From WTGU01 sp965242855 (GTDB lineage Bacteria > Pseudomonadota > Alphaproteobacteria > UBA828), in contig OZ251509.1 in assembly GCA_965242855.1 (NCBI GenBank), forward strand, positions 1 to 64,000: DNA of 64,000 bases, written 5' to 3'. The notes beneath the pieces were generated by a model that was given only the letters and a program-made list of their open reading frames with translations, did not search any database and was not told the origin of the DNA. Position 1 is the stretch's first letter, and the number at the start of each line of letters is the position of its first letter. The position numbers were made by a program, and so were the translations under genes. Below, piece after piece: positions 1 to 8,366 of the stretch.

Positions 1-613
1 CGTCGTACCAGCTATCGACCAGAAGGGCCTTGAGAGGCGCGTCCACGTCGCCCACCGGCGCGGGCAGGCGGGCGATCGCCGCGTCGAGCACGGCTTCCAT
101 CCCTTGTCCGGTCTTGGCGGAAATCTCCAGCGCGCCGGCCGCGTCGATGCCGATCACGTCCTCGACCTGCTCCTTCACGCGCGCCGGCCGGGCCGAGGCG
201 AGGTCCATCTTGTTGAGCACCGGAACGATCTCGTGATCGTGCTCCACCGCCTGATAGGCGTTGGCGAGGGTTTGCGCCTCGACGCCCTGGGTCGCGTCGA
301 CGACCAGCAACGAGCCTTCGCAGGCCGCGAGCGACCGGCTCACCTCGTAGGAAAAATCCACATGACCGGGCGTGTCGACCAGGTTCACCACATAGTCGGC
401 GCCGTCGGCGCCGCGATGGGCCAAACGCACGGTCTGCGCCTTGATCGTGATTCCACGCTCGCGTTCGATCTCCATCGAATCGAGCACCTGGCTCGTCATC
501 TCGCGCTTTTGCAGCCCGCCGCAGCGCTCGATCAGCCGGTCGGCAAGGGTCGATTTGCCGTGATCGATGTGGGCGATGATCGCCACGTTGCGAATCCGCG
601 CGAGGTCGGTCAT
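1..613 (-). CDS. lepA: Elongation factor 4 (LepA), N-terminal part, cut by window edge
   Basis: LepA is a ribosome-associated translational GTPase thought to act on stalled or mispositioned ribosomes. Reading leftward from the ATG at 613, the G1 motif AHIDHGKST, the switch region SMEIERERGITIKAQ, the G3 motif DTPGHVDF and the G4 motif NKMD are all present. The phrase QVLDSMEIERERG and the later ALLVDSWY separate LepA from TypA and EF-G. About 204 codons lie inside the window; domains II to V are beyond the left edge. The start is 40 bp after the pheT stop on the same strand, so it probably belongs to the translation-gene run that begins at thrS. Confidence 0.95.
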   Translation of the reverse strand, partial: MTDLARIRNVAIIAHIDHGKSTLADRLIERCGGLQKREMTSQVLDSMEIERERGITIKAQTVRLAHRGADGADYVVNLVDTPGHVDFSYEVSRSLAACEGSLLVVDATQGVEAQTLANAYQAVEHDHEIVPVLNKMDLASARPARVKEQVEDVIGIDAAGALEISAKTGQGMEAVLDAAIARLPAPVGDVDAPLKALLVDSWYD

Positions 614-653
614 GGACGCTGCCCGCGTCGCGTGCCGGGGGCACCGGGCCCCG

Positions 654-3062
654 TCAGCCGCGAAGCACGCCCCCCGTTGTCTTCGCGACGTTGGCGACGA
701 TCCGGGCGGCCACCGCGTCGATTTCCGGCTCGGTCAGGGTGCGCTCCCTCGACTCGAGCCGCACGGTGACCGCAAGCGATTTCCGGCCCGGCTCGATACC
801 GGCGCCGGCATAGACGTCGAAGAGCGTCACCGCGCGGATCAGCGCCCTGTCGGCGTTGCGCACCGCGCGTTCGACCTCCGCCGCCGGAACGCCGTCGTCG
901 AGGATGAACGCGAAATCGCGCTCGACCGCGGGATAGTCGGACGCATCCAGGGGCGGGCGGGCGCGGGTCGCCTTCGCCCTGGCCGGCGGCAGCGCGTCCA
1001 TCGCGATCTCGAAGCCGACCATCGGCTCCGCTGCCCCGAGTGCCTTCAGGATTCCCGGATGCAGCGCGCCGAACGCGGCCAGCCGGCGCGGCCCGAGCGC
1101 GAGGGTGCCGACGCGGCCGGGGTGGTACCAAGCCGGGCCTTCGGCCTTGGTTTGCAGGGCCGTGGCGGCGACGCCGGCGGCGGCGAGGGCGGCGAGGGCG
1201 TCCGCCTTGGCGTCGAACAGGTCCACCGGGCGCGCGGGGCCGAGCCAGTTGCGCGGCACCGCCGCGCCCGACCGGACCCCGGCGACGGCCGTGTGCTGAT
1301 CCGCCGTGCCGGTGCCGGCGTATCGGGGGCCGGCTTCGAACAACGCCGCGTCGGGGATGCCGCGGTCGGCGTTGCGCCGGCAGGCGGCGATCAGATTGGG
1401 CAGGATCGACGGGCGCATCGCGTCGAGTTCGGCATTGATCGGATTCGCCAGCACCAATTCGTCAGTCCCGCCGAACAGCGCCGCCTGTCGGCGCGGCATG
1501 AACGACCAGGTCACCGCCTCGAGCAGGCCGCGTCCCGCCAAGGCGCGGCGCGCGGCGCCGAGCCGGCGGCGCGCGGGCGACAACGCGGGGTGCGCTTCCC
1601 CGGCTCCGAGCGGACGGCGCGGGGAAACCGCCGGGATGCGGTCGAAGCCGGCGATTCGAAGCACCTCCTCGACCAGATCCGCCTCGCCCTCCACGTCGGC
1701 ACGCCAGGGAGGCGGGCGCACGACCACCGCGTCGGAGTCCCGTTCCTCGCAGGCAAAACCGAGCGCCGACAGGATTTCCACCGAACCGGACCGCCCGACC
1801 TCCACGCCGCCGAGAACGCCCACCCGCGAAGGCCGGAAGACGATCTCCCGTCGCCACGCCAGCGTCGCCCCGGCCACGACCACCTCGCTCGGCTCGCCGC
1901 CGCAGAGCTCGATCACCAGGCGCGTCGCCAGTTCCATGCCGGGTGCCGCGAAGGCCGGATCGATGCCGCGCTCGAAGCGGTAGCGGGCGTCGCTCTCCAG
2001 GTTGAGTTTGCGGCCGGTCGCCGCCGTGCGGGTCGGGTCGAACAACGCGATCTCGATGAAGACGTCGGTGGTCTCCGTGGTGCAGCCGGTCGCCGCGCCG
2101 CCCATGACGCCGGCGAGGCTGACCACGCCGGACCCGTCGCCGATCGCGGTCATCTCGTCGTCGAGGACATATTCCTTGCCGTTGAGCGCGTCGAAGCGGG
2201 CACCGCCGCGGCCGAGCCCGAGCCAGAGATCGCCGGCGATCTTGCCGGCGTCGAAGACATGGACGGGGCGGTTGCGGTCGATGGTCAGGAAATTGGTCAT
2301 GTCGACCAGCGCCGAGATCGGGCGGAGGCCGATCGATTCGAGGCGGTTCCTGAGCCAGCGCGGGCTCTCACCGTTCCGCACCCCCCGCACATAGCGGCCG
2401 AGGAAGAGCGGACAGGGGCCGTCCGCACCGCCCGGGACCTCCAGGTTAACGCCGATCGGGCTTCGGAACGTCCCCGGCAGCGGCTCGACCGCGCCGATCT
2501 TGTGGCGGCCCAGGCCGGCCGCGGCGAGATCGCGGGCGATGCCGTGGACGCCGAGGCAGTCGGCGCGATTGGGCGTCACGGCGACGTCGAACACGGGATC
2601 GTCCAGGCCCATGGCCCGGGCGGCAGGCGCGCCGACCGGCGCGTCGTCGGCGAGTTCAACGATCCCCTCATGGTCGGAGCCCAAGCCCAACTCGCGCTCG
2701 GAGCAGAGCATTCCGCGACTTTCGACACCGCGGATCCTGACCTTCTTCAGGAGGGCGCCGCTGCCGGGGATGGTGGCGCCGACCGGTGCGAAGATGCCCT
2801 TCATGCCGGCCCGCGCGTTCGGCGCGCCGCATACCACCTCGACCCGCTCCGCGCCGGTATCGACCAGGCAGAGCCTGAGCTTGTCCGCGTTGGGATGGGG
2901 CCGGGCCTCGACCACCCGGGCGACGGTGAAGGACGCGAGGGCGGCGCCTCTGTGGGCGAGCGATTCCACCTCGAGTCCGATCGCCGTGAGCCTGTCCGCG
3001 ATCGTCTCCGCCGGCGCTTCCGTTTCCAGATGCGCCTTCAGCCAGGAGAGCGTGAACTTCAC
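654..3062 (-). CDS. pheT: Phenylalanyl-tRNA synthetase beta subunit
   Basis: PheT partners PheS in the cytoplasmic (alpha-beta)2 enzyme that charges tRNA-Phe, and carries the editing and tRNA-binding domains. The 802-residue product is the usual bacterial length. It opens with VKFTLSWLKAHL, followed by the EMAP-like tRNA-binding domain (roughly residues 40-150, with NADKLRLC and VCGAPNA), the B3/B4 editing region and B5 domain, and a C-terminal anticodon-binding domain containing YPAVERDFAF and FDVYAG. The chosen start is GTG at 3062. It overlaps the pheS stop by 4 bp (GTGA), and the protein aligns to the family from its first residue, so the two genes are translationally coupled. Confidence 0.97.
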   Translation of the reverse strand: MKFTLSWLKAHLETEAPAETIADRLTAIGLEVESLAHRGAALASFTVARVVEARPHPNADKLRLCLVDTGAERVEVVCGAPNARAGMKGIFAPVGATIPGSGALLKKVRIRGVESRGMLCSERELGLGSDHEGIVELADDAPVGAPAARAMGLDDPVFDVAVTPNRADCLGVHGIARDLAAAGLGRHKIGAVEPLPGTFRSPIGVNLEVPGGADGPCPLFLGRYVRGVRNGESPRWLRNRLESIGLRPISALVDMTNFLTIDRNRPVHVFDAGKIAGDLWLGLGRGGARFDALNGKEYVLDDEMTAIGDGSGVVSLAGVMGGAATGCTTETTDVFIEIALFDPTRTAATGRKLNLESDARYRFERGIDPAFAAPGMELATRLVIELCGGEPSEVVVAGATLAWRREIVFRPSRVGVLGGVEVGRSGSVEILSALGFACEERDSDAVVVRPPPWRADVEGEADLVEEVLRIAGFDRIPAVSPRRPLGAGEAHPALSPARRRLGAARRALAGRGLLEAVTWSFMPRRQAALFGGTDELVLANPINAELDAMRPSILPNLIAACRRNADRGIPDAALFEAGPRYAGTGTADQHTAVAGVRSGAAVPRNWLGPARPVDLFDAKADALAALAAAGVAATALQTKAEGPAWYHPGRVGTLALGPRRLAAFGALHPGILKALGAAEPMVGFEIAMDALPPARAKATRARPPLDASDYPAVERDFAFILDDGVPAAEVERAVRNADRALIRAVTLFDVYAGAGIEPGRKSLAVTVRLESRERTLTEPEIDAVAARIVANVAKTTGGVLRG

Positions 3063-4135
3063 CCGCCGAGCCCCGAGGCCGTTCCCGGCGGGTCGAACGG
3101 CCCAAACCCGTAGTGGTGCAGCCAGCGCGCGTCCGCGTCGAAGAAACTCCGCAGGTCGGGGATCCCGTATTTCAGCATGGCCGAGCGCTCGACACCGAGG
3201 CCGAAGGCGAAGCCCTGGTGGCGTTCGGGATCGAGTCCGACCGTCTCCAGCACCTTCGGGTGCACCATGCCGCAGCCCAGGATCTCCATCCAGTCCGCGC
3301 CCTCGCCGATGCGCAGACCCCCTCCTTCGCGCGAACAGCCGATATCCATCTCCGCCGACGGCTCCGTGAACGGGAAGTAGCTCGGGCGGAACCGCACCGG
3401 CAGGTCCTCGACCTCGAAGAACGCCCGCGCGAAATCGACGAGGCACCCCTTGAGGTGGCCCATATGGGTTTCCTCGTCGATCGCCAACCCTTCGATCTGG
3501 TGGAACATCGGGGTGTGGGTCATGTCGTGGTCGCAGCGATAGGTGCGGCCCGGCGCGATGATCCGGTGGGGCGGCCGTTCGGCCCGCATCGTGCGGATCT
3601 GCACGGGTGAGGTGTGGGTTCGCAGCAACATGCGCTCGCCCGCCGCGTCGGCGCCGAAGTAGAAGGTGTCGTGCATCTGGCGCGCCGGGTGTTCGGGCGG
3701 AATGTTGAGCGCGGTGAAGTTGTGGAAATCGTCCTCGATGTCCGGCCCTTCGACGACCCGGAAGCCCATGTCGGCGAAGATCGCGATCATCTCGTCGAGC
3801 ACCCGGCCGATGGGGTGGAGGGCGCCCTCGGCCTCGGGGCGCGGCGGGAGCGTGACATCCTGGCGCTCGGCGGAAAGGCGCCGGTCGAGCGCCTCGCGCT
3901 CCAGCGCTTCCCTGCGCGCATCGACGGCATCGGCGAGCGCGGCCTTGATCCGGTTGAGTCGGGCGCCCGCCTCCTTGCGGGCGTTCGCGTCGAGGCCACC
4001 GAGCCCCTTCAACGCCCGGGTCAGGCGGGACTTCCTGCCGAGCGCCGCGACCCGCGCCTGCTCCAGCGCCGCCACGTCGGCGGCGGCCGCAATCGCCGCG
4101 CGCGACTCCTCTTCGAGTGCGTCGAGGTCTTCCAA
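3059..4135 (-). CDS. pheS: Phenylalanyl-tRNA synthetase alpha subunit
   Basis: PheS is the catalytic class II synthetase subunit that activates phenylalanine. Its 358 residues include an N-terminal coiled coil (about residues 1-85), then the catalytic core with GPDIEDDFHNF, RTHTSPVQIRTM, YRCDHDMTHTPMFHQIEG and the motif 3 stretch GFAFGLGVERSAMLKYG near residues 320-335. The length is normal for bacteria. It lies 43 bp after rplT and overlaps pheT by 4 bp, the common rplT-pheS-pheT order. No separate leader peptide or attenuator was visible in the short gap upstream. Confidence 0.97.
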   Translation of the reverse strand: MEDLDALEEESRAAIAAAADVAALEQARVAALGRKSRLTRALKGLGGLDANARKEAGARLNRIKAALADAVDARREALEREALDRRLSAERQDVTLPPRPEAEGALHPIGRVLDEMIAIFADMGFRVVEGPDIEDDFHNFTALNIPPEHPARQMHDTFYFGADAAGERMLLRTHTSPVQIRTMRAERPPHRIIAPGRTYRCDHDMTHTPMFHQIEGLAIDEETHMGHLKGCLVDFARAFFEVEDLPVRFRPSYFPFTEPSAEMDIGCSREGGGLRIGEGADWMEILGCGMVHPKVLETVGLDPERHQGFAFGLGVERSAMLKYGIPDLRSFFDADARWLHHYGFGPFDPPGTASGLGG

Positions 4136-4178
4136 GGATCGTCCTCCGGCAGCCGCGCCCCGGCGGAGCGGAAGCCGG

Positions 4179-4544
4179 TCAGCCGGTCGGCGCGCGCGCG
4201 TCTCGCGCCTGCTCGACGAAAGCCTTGAACGCCTCCGGCTCGCGCACCGCGAGATCGGCCAGAACCTTGCGGTCGACCTCCACCTTGGCGAGGGCGAGCC
4301 CGCGCATGAATTGGGAGTAGGTCAGGCCGTGCTCGCGGGCGGCGGCGTTGATTCGCTGGATCCAGAGCGCGCGGAAACGCCGCTTGCGGGTGCGGCGGTC
4401 CCGATAGGCGTATCGCAACGCCTTCTCGACGCGCCCGAGAGCGATGCGGTAGCTCGAATGCCCGCGCCCGCGATAGCCGCGGGCCATCTTCAGCACCTTC
4501 TTGTGCCGCGCCTGGGTGGTGACGCCCCGTTTCACCCGTGCCAT
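4179..4544 (-). CDS. rplT: 50S ribosomal protein L20
   Basis: L20 binds 23S rRNA and is needed early in large-subunit assembly; in several bacteria it also represses its own operon. The 121-residue product begins MARVKRGVTTQARHKKVLK and continues with the highly basic family signature ARGYRGRG and RRFRALWIQRINAA. It follows rpmI by 18 bp on the same strand, the standard arrangement. Start and length agree with the family from the first residue. Confidence 0.98.
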   Translation of the reverse strand: MARVKRGVTTQARHKKVLKMARGYRGRGHSSYRIALGRVEKALRYAYRDRRTRKRRFRALWIQRINAAAREHGLTYSQFMRGLALAKVEVDRKVLADLAVREPEAFKAFVEQARDARAPTG

Positions 4545-4562
4545 GAGGTTCCCCGCCGTCCT

Positions 4563-4760
4563 CTAGAGATAGGGCAGAAACGGCCGCACGGTCGCCGCGT
4601 CGGAGGCGGCCAGCGCCCGTGCGCCCCGCTGGTTGCGCTTCACCTTCTTCGTCCGCTTGGTCAGGTTGTGGCGATGGCAGGCGGCCCTGCGCCGCAGCTT
4701 GCCCCGCCCCGTCGCGGTGAATCGCTTCTTGGCGCTGCTCTTCGATTTGAGCTTGGACAT
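4563..4760 (-). CDS. rpmI: 50S ribosomal protein L35
   Basis: L35 is a small, very basic large-subunit protein. The 65-residue product starts MSKLKSKSSAKKRF and contains the family core KRFTATGRGKLRRR and HNLTKRTKKVKRNQRG. An in-frame upstream ATG at 4817 would add 19 residues with no family resemblance, so the ATG at 4760 is preferred. The gene sits between infC and rplT, 144 bp downstream of infC. That gap carries a stable hairpin and could hold L20-responsive leader RNA, but this was not shown here. Confidence 0.96.
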   Translation of the reverse strand: MSKLKSKSSAKKRFTATGRGKLRRRAACHRHNLTKRTKKVKRNQRGARALAASDAATVRPFLPYL

Positions 4761-4886
4761 TCGAGTCTCGTTGGCCTCATGAACGGCGGCGGTGGGCGCC
4801 GCCCTCCGCGCCGCCACTTCTACTCGGAGCGTCGCGCGATTTCAAGGCCGCCTGCCAAAGCGGCTTTTCAATGGTTGTCGGGCTTT

Positions 4887-4904
4887 GCGGCCCGAAGGGG
4901 CCGC
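4887..4904 (-). promoter_or_regulatory. GC hairpin directly after the infC stop codon
   Basis: On the minus strand a perfect 7-bp stem (GCGGCCC / GGGCCGC) closes a 4-base loop immediately after the infC TAG. No U-tract follows it, so it is not a classical intrinsic terminator. It lies in the infC-rpmI leader, where related operons fold L20-responsive RNA or process the transcript. Its function is inferred. Confidence 0.45.
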
Positions 4905-5441
4905 CTACCTGCGGACCATGACCATGGTGAGCTGGCGCCCCTCCATCTTCGGCATCTGCTCGATCTTTCCGAGTTCCTCGAGGTCGTCGCGCACGCGCCG
5001 CAGGACGTTCATGCCGATGTCCTGGTGCACCATCTCGCGCCCGCGGAAACGCATGGTCACCTTGACCTTGTCGCCCTCGTCCAGGAACCGGCGGATGTTG
5101 CGCAGCTTGACGTCGTAATCCGCCGCGTCGATGCCGGGGCGGAACTTGACCTCCTTGATGTCGATGGTCTTCTGTTTCTTGCGGGCCTCGCTGGCCTTCT
5201 TCTGCGCCTCGTACTTGAACTTCCCGAAGTCGAGGAGCTTGCACACCGGCGGTTCCGCGTCCGGCGCGACCTCGACCAGATCAAGGCCGGTCTCGTCGGC
5301 GAGTTCGAGAGCGCGTTCCACGGCGACGACGCCGACCTGCCCCCCGTTCTGGTCGATGAGACGGACGTTCGCTGCCTCGATGTCGCCGTTGACGCGCGGC
5401 CCCTGGCGCGGCGGCGGTGCCGCGATCGGATGTCTTGCTAT
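4905..5441 (-). CDS. infC: Translation initiation factor IF-3, apparent AUA start
   Basis: IF-3 binds the 30S subunit and proofreads start codon and initiator tRNA. The N-domain (RVNGDIEAANVRLIDQNGG), the linker FKYEAQKKASEARKKQK and the C-domain (KFRPGIDAADYDVK, KVKVTMRFRGRE) are intact. No ATG, GTG or TTG lies in frame between the thrS stop and the conserved N-domain. The best start is ATA at 5441, which overlaps the thrS TAG as ATAG and gives a 178-residue protein beginning with the family-like ARHPIAAPPP. An ATC five codons later is the alternative. Rare infC starts are a known basis for autoregulation, because IF-3 discriminates against them. Confidence 0.93.
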   Translation of the reverse strand: MARHPIAAPPPRQGPRVNGDIEAANVRLIDQNGGQVGVVAVERALELADETGLDLVEVAPDAEPPVCKLLDFGKFKYEAQKKASEARKKQKTIDIKEVKFRPGIDAADYDVKLRNIRRFLDEGDKVKVTMRFRGREMVHQDIGMNVLRRVRDDLEELGKIEQMPKMEGRQLTMVMVRR

Positions 5442-7447
5442 TCCCTGTCTCCCCTCGTCGTGGCGTCGGCCAAGCCATTGTCGCCGGTTTTGGCGGAGGG
5501 CGCCGTTCCTTCTCCCCCCTCGTGCCGGTCCGACCGGCCGAGCGGGCTCGACGCTTCTGCGCGGAGTGTAGCGACGGCCTTTTCCAGCGCAAGAATTTCC
5601 TGGCCTCCGGAACCGAGCCGGCGCACCGAGACCGTGCAGTCCGCCGCCTCCCGCGCGCCGACCGCGACGAACACCGGGACCTTGGCCGCGCTGTGCTCGC
5701 GCACCTTGTAGCCGATCTTCTCGTTCCGCAGATCGGTATCGACCCGGAGGCCCGCGCTCCTCATGCGCGCCGCCACCCGATCCGCGTAGGCCGCGCACCG
5801 GTCGGTGATCGTGGCCACGACGGCCTGCGTCGGCGACAGCCAGAGAGGCAGGTGGCCGCCGTAATGCTCCAGCAGGATACCGATGAACCGCTCCAGCGAG
5901 CCGAACAGCGCACGGTGCAGCATGACGGGCCGGTGGCGCTCCCCGTCCTCGCCGACATAGGTCGCGTCCAGGCGCTCCGGCAGGTTGAGATCGACCTGGA
6001 GCGTGCCGCACTGCCAGTCCCGACCGATCGCGTCGCGCAGCACGAATTCGAGCTTCGGCCCGTAGAATGCGCCCTCGCCCGGATTGTGGGCGTAGTCGAG
6101 GCCCATGCCGTCGAGCGCTCCCTTGAGCGCCGCTTCCAGGCGGTCCCAGACGTCGTCGGCGCCGATCCGTTTCAGCGGGCGATCGGCGAACTTGACCCGG
6201 ACGTCTTCGAAACCGAAATCACGGTAGATGTCGAGGCAGAGCGCGGCCACGGCGCGGCATTCCTCCTCGGTCTGCTCCGGCGTGCAGAAGATGTGGGCGT
6301 CGTCCTGGCTGAAGGCGCGCACCCGGAGAAGGCCGTGCAACGCCCCGGACGGCTCGTAGCGGTGGACCTTTCCGAACTCCGAGACCCGCAGGGGCAGGTC
6401 GCGGTAGCTCTTGATGCCGCGCTTGTAGATCTGCACGTGGCCGGGGCAATTCATCGGTTTGACGGCGAAATGCCGGCCGTCCTCGGTTCGCGACGTGAAC
6501 ATGTGCTCGCGGAAGGTCTGCCAGTGGCCGGAGGCCTCCCAGAGCACGCTGTCCATCATCTCCGGCGTGCTGACCTCCCGGTAGCCGGCCCGGTCCTGGC
6601 GCGCGCGCATGTAGTCGACCAGGGCGCGGAACAACGTCCATCCCTTCGGATGCCAGAACGCCGCGCCCGGGGCCTCTTCCTGGAAGTGGAAGAGGCCCAT
6701 TTCCCGCCCGAGGCGCCGATGGTCGCGTTTCTCCGCCTCCGCGAGGCGGGTCGTATAGGCCCGCAGCCGTTCGGCGTCGGGCCAGGCCGTGCCGTAGATG
6801 CGCTGCAGCATCTCGTTGCGCGAATCACCCCGCCAGTAGGCGCCGGCCACCTTGAGCAGCTTGAACGCGCCGACCCGCCCCGTCGAGGGCAGGTGAGGGC
6901 CGCGGCAGAGATCGACGAACCCCCCCTGCCGGTAGAGGGTGATGGGGTCGCCGTCCGGGATCGCCGCGATCAGCGCCGCCTTGTAGTGCTCGCCCATCCC
7001 TTCGAAGAGCGCGACCGCTTCGTCGCGCGACCGCACTTCACGGACGATCGCCTCGTCCCGGCCCTTGATCTCGCCCATGCGAGCCTCGATCCGTTCGAGA
7101 TCGTCCGGCGTGAAGGGCGTATCGCGGGCGAAGTCGTAATAGAAGCCGTCCTCGATGGCCGGGCCGATGGTCACCTGGACGCCGGGGTAGAGTTCCTTGA
7201 CGGCCTGCGCCATGAGATGGGCGGCGTCGTGGCGCATGACTTCGAGCGCGGCCTCGTCCCGCGCGGTGATCACGCGCACCGCCGAATCCGTCTCGATCGG
7301 CCGGGAGAGATCCCGCAGCTCGCCATCGACCTCGACCAGGAGAGCCGCCTTGGCGAGCCCCGGCCCGATCGCCGCCGCCAGATCGGCGCCCGTCACGGGG
7401 ACCTCGAACGAACGCGCCGAACCATCCGGCAGCGAGAGTGTCGGCAT
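5438..7447 (-). CDS. thrS: Threonyl-tRNA synthetase
   Basis: ThrS charges tRNA-Thr and edits mischarged serine. The 669 residues show an N-terminal TGS domain (about 1-60), the editing domain with HDAAHLMAQA (the HxxxH zinc-like motif) and later IEDGFYYDF, the class II core (YREVSTPEMMDSVLWEASGH, MNCPGHVQIY with the zinc-binding Cys, RYEPSGALHGLLRVRAFSQD, LHRALFGSLERF) and a C-terminal anticodon-binding domain. The last roughly 30 residues, from EASSPLGRSD onward, look like a non-conserved extension. It is the first gene of the translation cluster, with its own promoter just upstream, and its stop overlaps the presumed infC start. Confidence 0.97.
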   Translation of the reverse strand: MPTLSLPDGSARSFEVPVTGADLAAAIGPGLAKAALLVEVDGELRDLSRPIETDSAVRVITARDEAALEVMRHDAAHLMAQAVKELYPGVQVTIGPAIEDGFYYDFARDTPFTPDDLERIEARMGEIKGRDEAIVREVRSRDEAVALFEGMGEHYKAALIAAIPDGDPITLYRQGGFVDLCRGPHLPSTGRVGAFKLLKVAGAYWRGDSRNEMLQRIYGTAWPDAERLRAYTTRLAEAEKRDHRRLGREMGLFHFQEEAPGAAFWHPKGWTLFRALVDYMRARQDRAGYREVSTPEMMDSVLWEASGHWQTFREHMFTSRTEDGRHFAVKPMNCPGHVQIYKRGIKSYRDLPLRVSEFGKVHRYEPSGALHGLLRVRAFSQDDAHIFCTPEQTEEECRAVAALCLDIYRDFGFEDVRVKFADRPLKRIGADDVWDRLEAALKGALDGMGLDYAHNPGEGAFYGPKLEFVLRDAIGRDWQCGTLQVDLNLPERLDATYVGEDGERHRPVMLHRALFGSLERFIGILLEHYGGHLPLWLSPTQAVVATITDRCAAYADRVAARMRSAGLRVDTDLRNEKIGYKVREHSAAKVPVFVAVGAREAADCTVSVRRLGSGGQEILALEKAVATLRAEASSPLGRSDRHEGGEGTAPSAKTGDNGLADATTRGDRE

Positions 7448-7488
7448 CGCGGTCGCGTTCTGTCCCTCGTTTCTCCGCAGGGAGCGAC

Positions 7489-7516
7489 ACTATAATCCCG
7501 GCCCCCGCGCTGTCAA
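7489..7516 (-). promoter_or_regulatory. Sigma-70-type promoter upstream of thrS
   Basis: On the minus strand TTGACA (7516-7511) is separated by 16 bp from TATAGT (7494-7489). That places the transcript start about 35 nt before the thrS ATG. This is the closest match to the consensus seen in the window. The leader is too short for a tRNA-responsive attenuator. Confidence 0.8.
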
Positions 7517-7536
7517 GGCGGGCCGGTCGCCCGGGA

Positions 7537-8325
7537 TCAGGCCCTGGCTGCGTGCAGCATGATGTTTTCGTCGTGCCAGCCGATAGCGTCGAGATCGTCG
7601 AAGGCGCGGCGGATGTGGGCGTCGAAGGCGCGGCACGCCTCTTCGAGTTCCCGATCGCCGTAGAGCGAGAAGGTGGAGTAATGCCGGCTCCGGACCTGCT
7701 CCAGCAGGCGTTCCAGACTCGCCGTCCGCGCGTGGCGAAACGTCTTCGTCTCGACGATCTCGAGGCCGGGTTCCGCGGCGACCCAGCCTTCCAGCGCCGC
7801 GGCGGTGTGGAGACGCGATTCCTTTTCGGTGAAGCGCGGGAAGAAGCGCCCCCACAAGGTGGCGGCGTTCTGCTCCGGCGTGCGCGTATAGACGAAGAGG
7901 CGCCCGCCCGCGTCGAGCGCCCGGCCCGCCTTGGCCAGGAAGGCGGGCGCGTCGAAATGGTGCACCGCGTTGAAGGAGAGAATCGCGTCCAGGGACCCGG
8001 CCTCGAGCGCCAGATCGTCCACGTCGGACAACCGGGTCACGAAATCACGAACGCCCGCTCGGGTCAGGCTTTCGGAGAGCCGTTCCAGCATCGGCGCGCT
8101 GGCGTCGACGCAGACGAGGTTCAGGTCGGCGATGTGGTCGAACAACAGCCTGTCGTAGCGGCCGTCGCCGCATCCGATGTCGGCCGCGCGCACGCGCGCG
8201 AAACCCGCCAGGGCGTCGCGAATATAGAGGATGGGCGCCGGGTCGGTGATGCGGACATCGCCATAGACCTCCGCCACCTTCGCGAAATGCGCGGAAACGT
8301 CGGCGCGCGCCGCCTCTTCGCTCAT
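7537..8325 (-). CDS. Class I SAM-dependent methyltransferase
   Basis: The 262-residue protein has the Methyltransf_11/25-type Rossmann fold. Motif I ADIGCGDGRYD is near residue 48, an acidic end of strand 2 is in VCVDAS, and LSFNAVHHF forms the motif IV/V region. No membrane segment is present, so it is probably cytosolic. The substrate cannot be read from sequence. It follows the inositol-phosphate synthase gene by 41 bp on the same strand. Co-transcription would make an inositol-derived or lipid-like substrate possible, but that is only context. The start ATG at 8325 was chosen because family-like sequence begins directly after it. Confidence 0.8.
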   Translation of the reverse strand: MSEEAARADVSAHFAKVAEVYGDVRITDPAPILYIRDALAGFARVRAADIGCGDGRYDRLLFDHIADLNLVCVDASAPMLERLSESLTRAGVRDFVTRLSDVDDLALEAGSLDAILSFNAVHHFDAPAFLAKAGRALDAGGRLFVYTRTPEQNAATLWGRFFPRFTEKESRLHTAAALEGWVAAEPGLEIVETKTFRHARTASLERLLEQVRSRHYSTFSLYGDRELEEACRAFDAHIRRAFDDLDAIGWHDENIMLHAARA

Positions 8326-8366
8326 CCCATCGGGCTTCCGCGGCCTGGGCGGGGGCCGCCGGGCGC

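Noticed and set aside
12..644. Arginine-rich open frame on the minus strand over lepA
   Set aside because: It is a shadow frame. The real frame begins at 613 and encodes clear LepA motifs.
567..3113. Very long plus-strand open frame (848 codons) opposite pheT
   Set aside because: Its product is low-complexity (Arg, Gly, Ala, Asp) and antisense to the conserved PheT; high GC leaves long open frames on the other strand.
5441..6011. Longer infC reading starting far upstream inside thrS
   Set aside because: The added sequence is arginine-rich shadow of thrS and is not conserved in IF-3.
7448..7488. tRNA-responsive attenuator before thrS
   Set aside because: The promoter leaves a leader of only about 35 nt, too short for such a structure.
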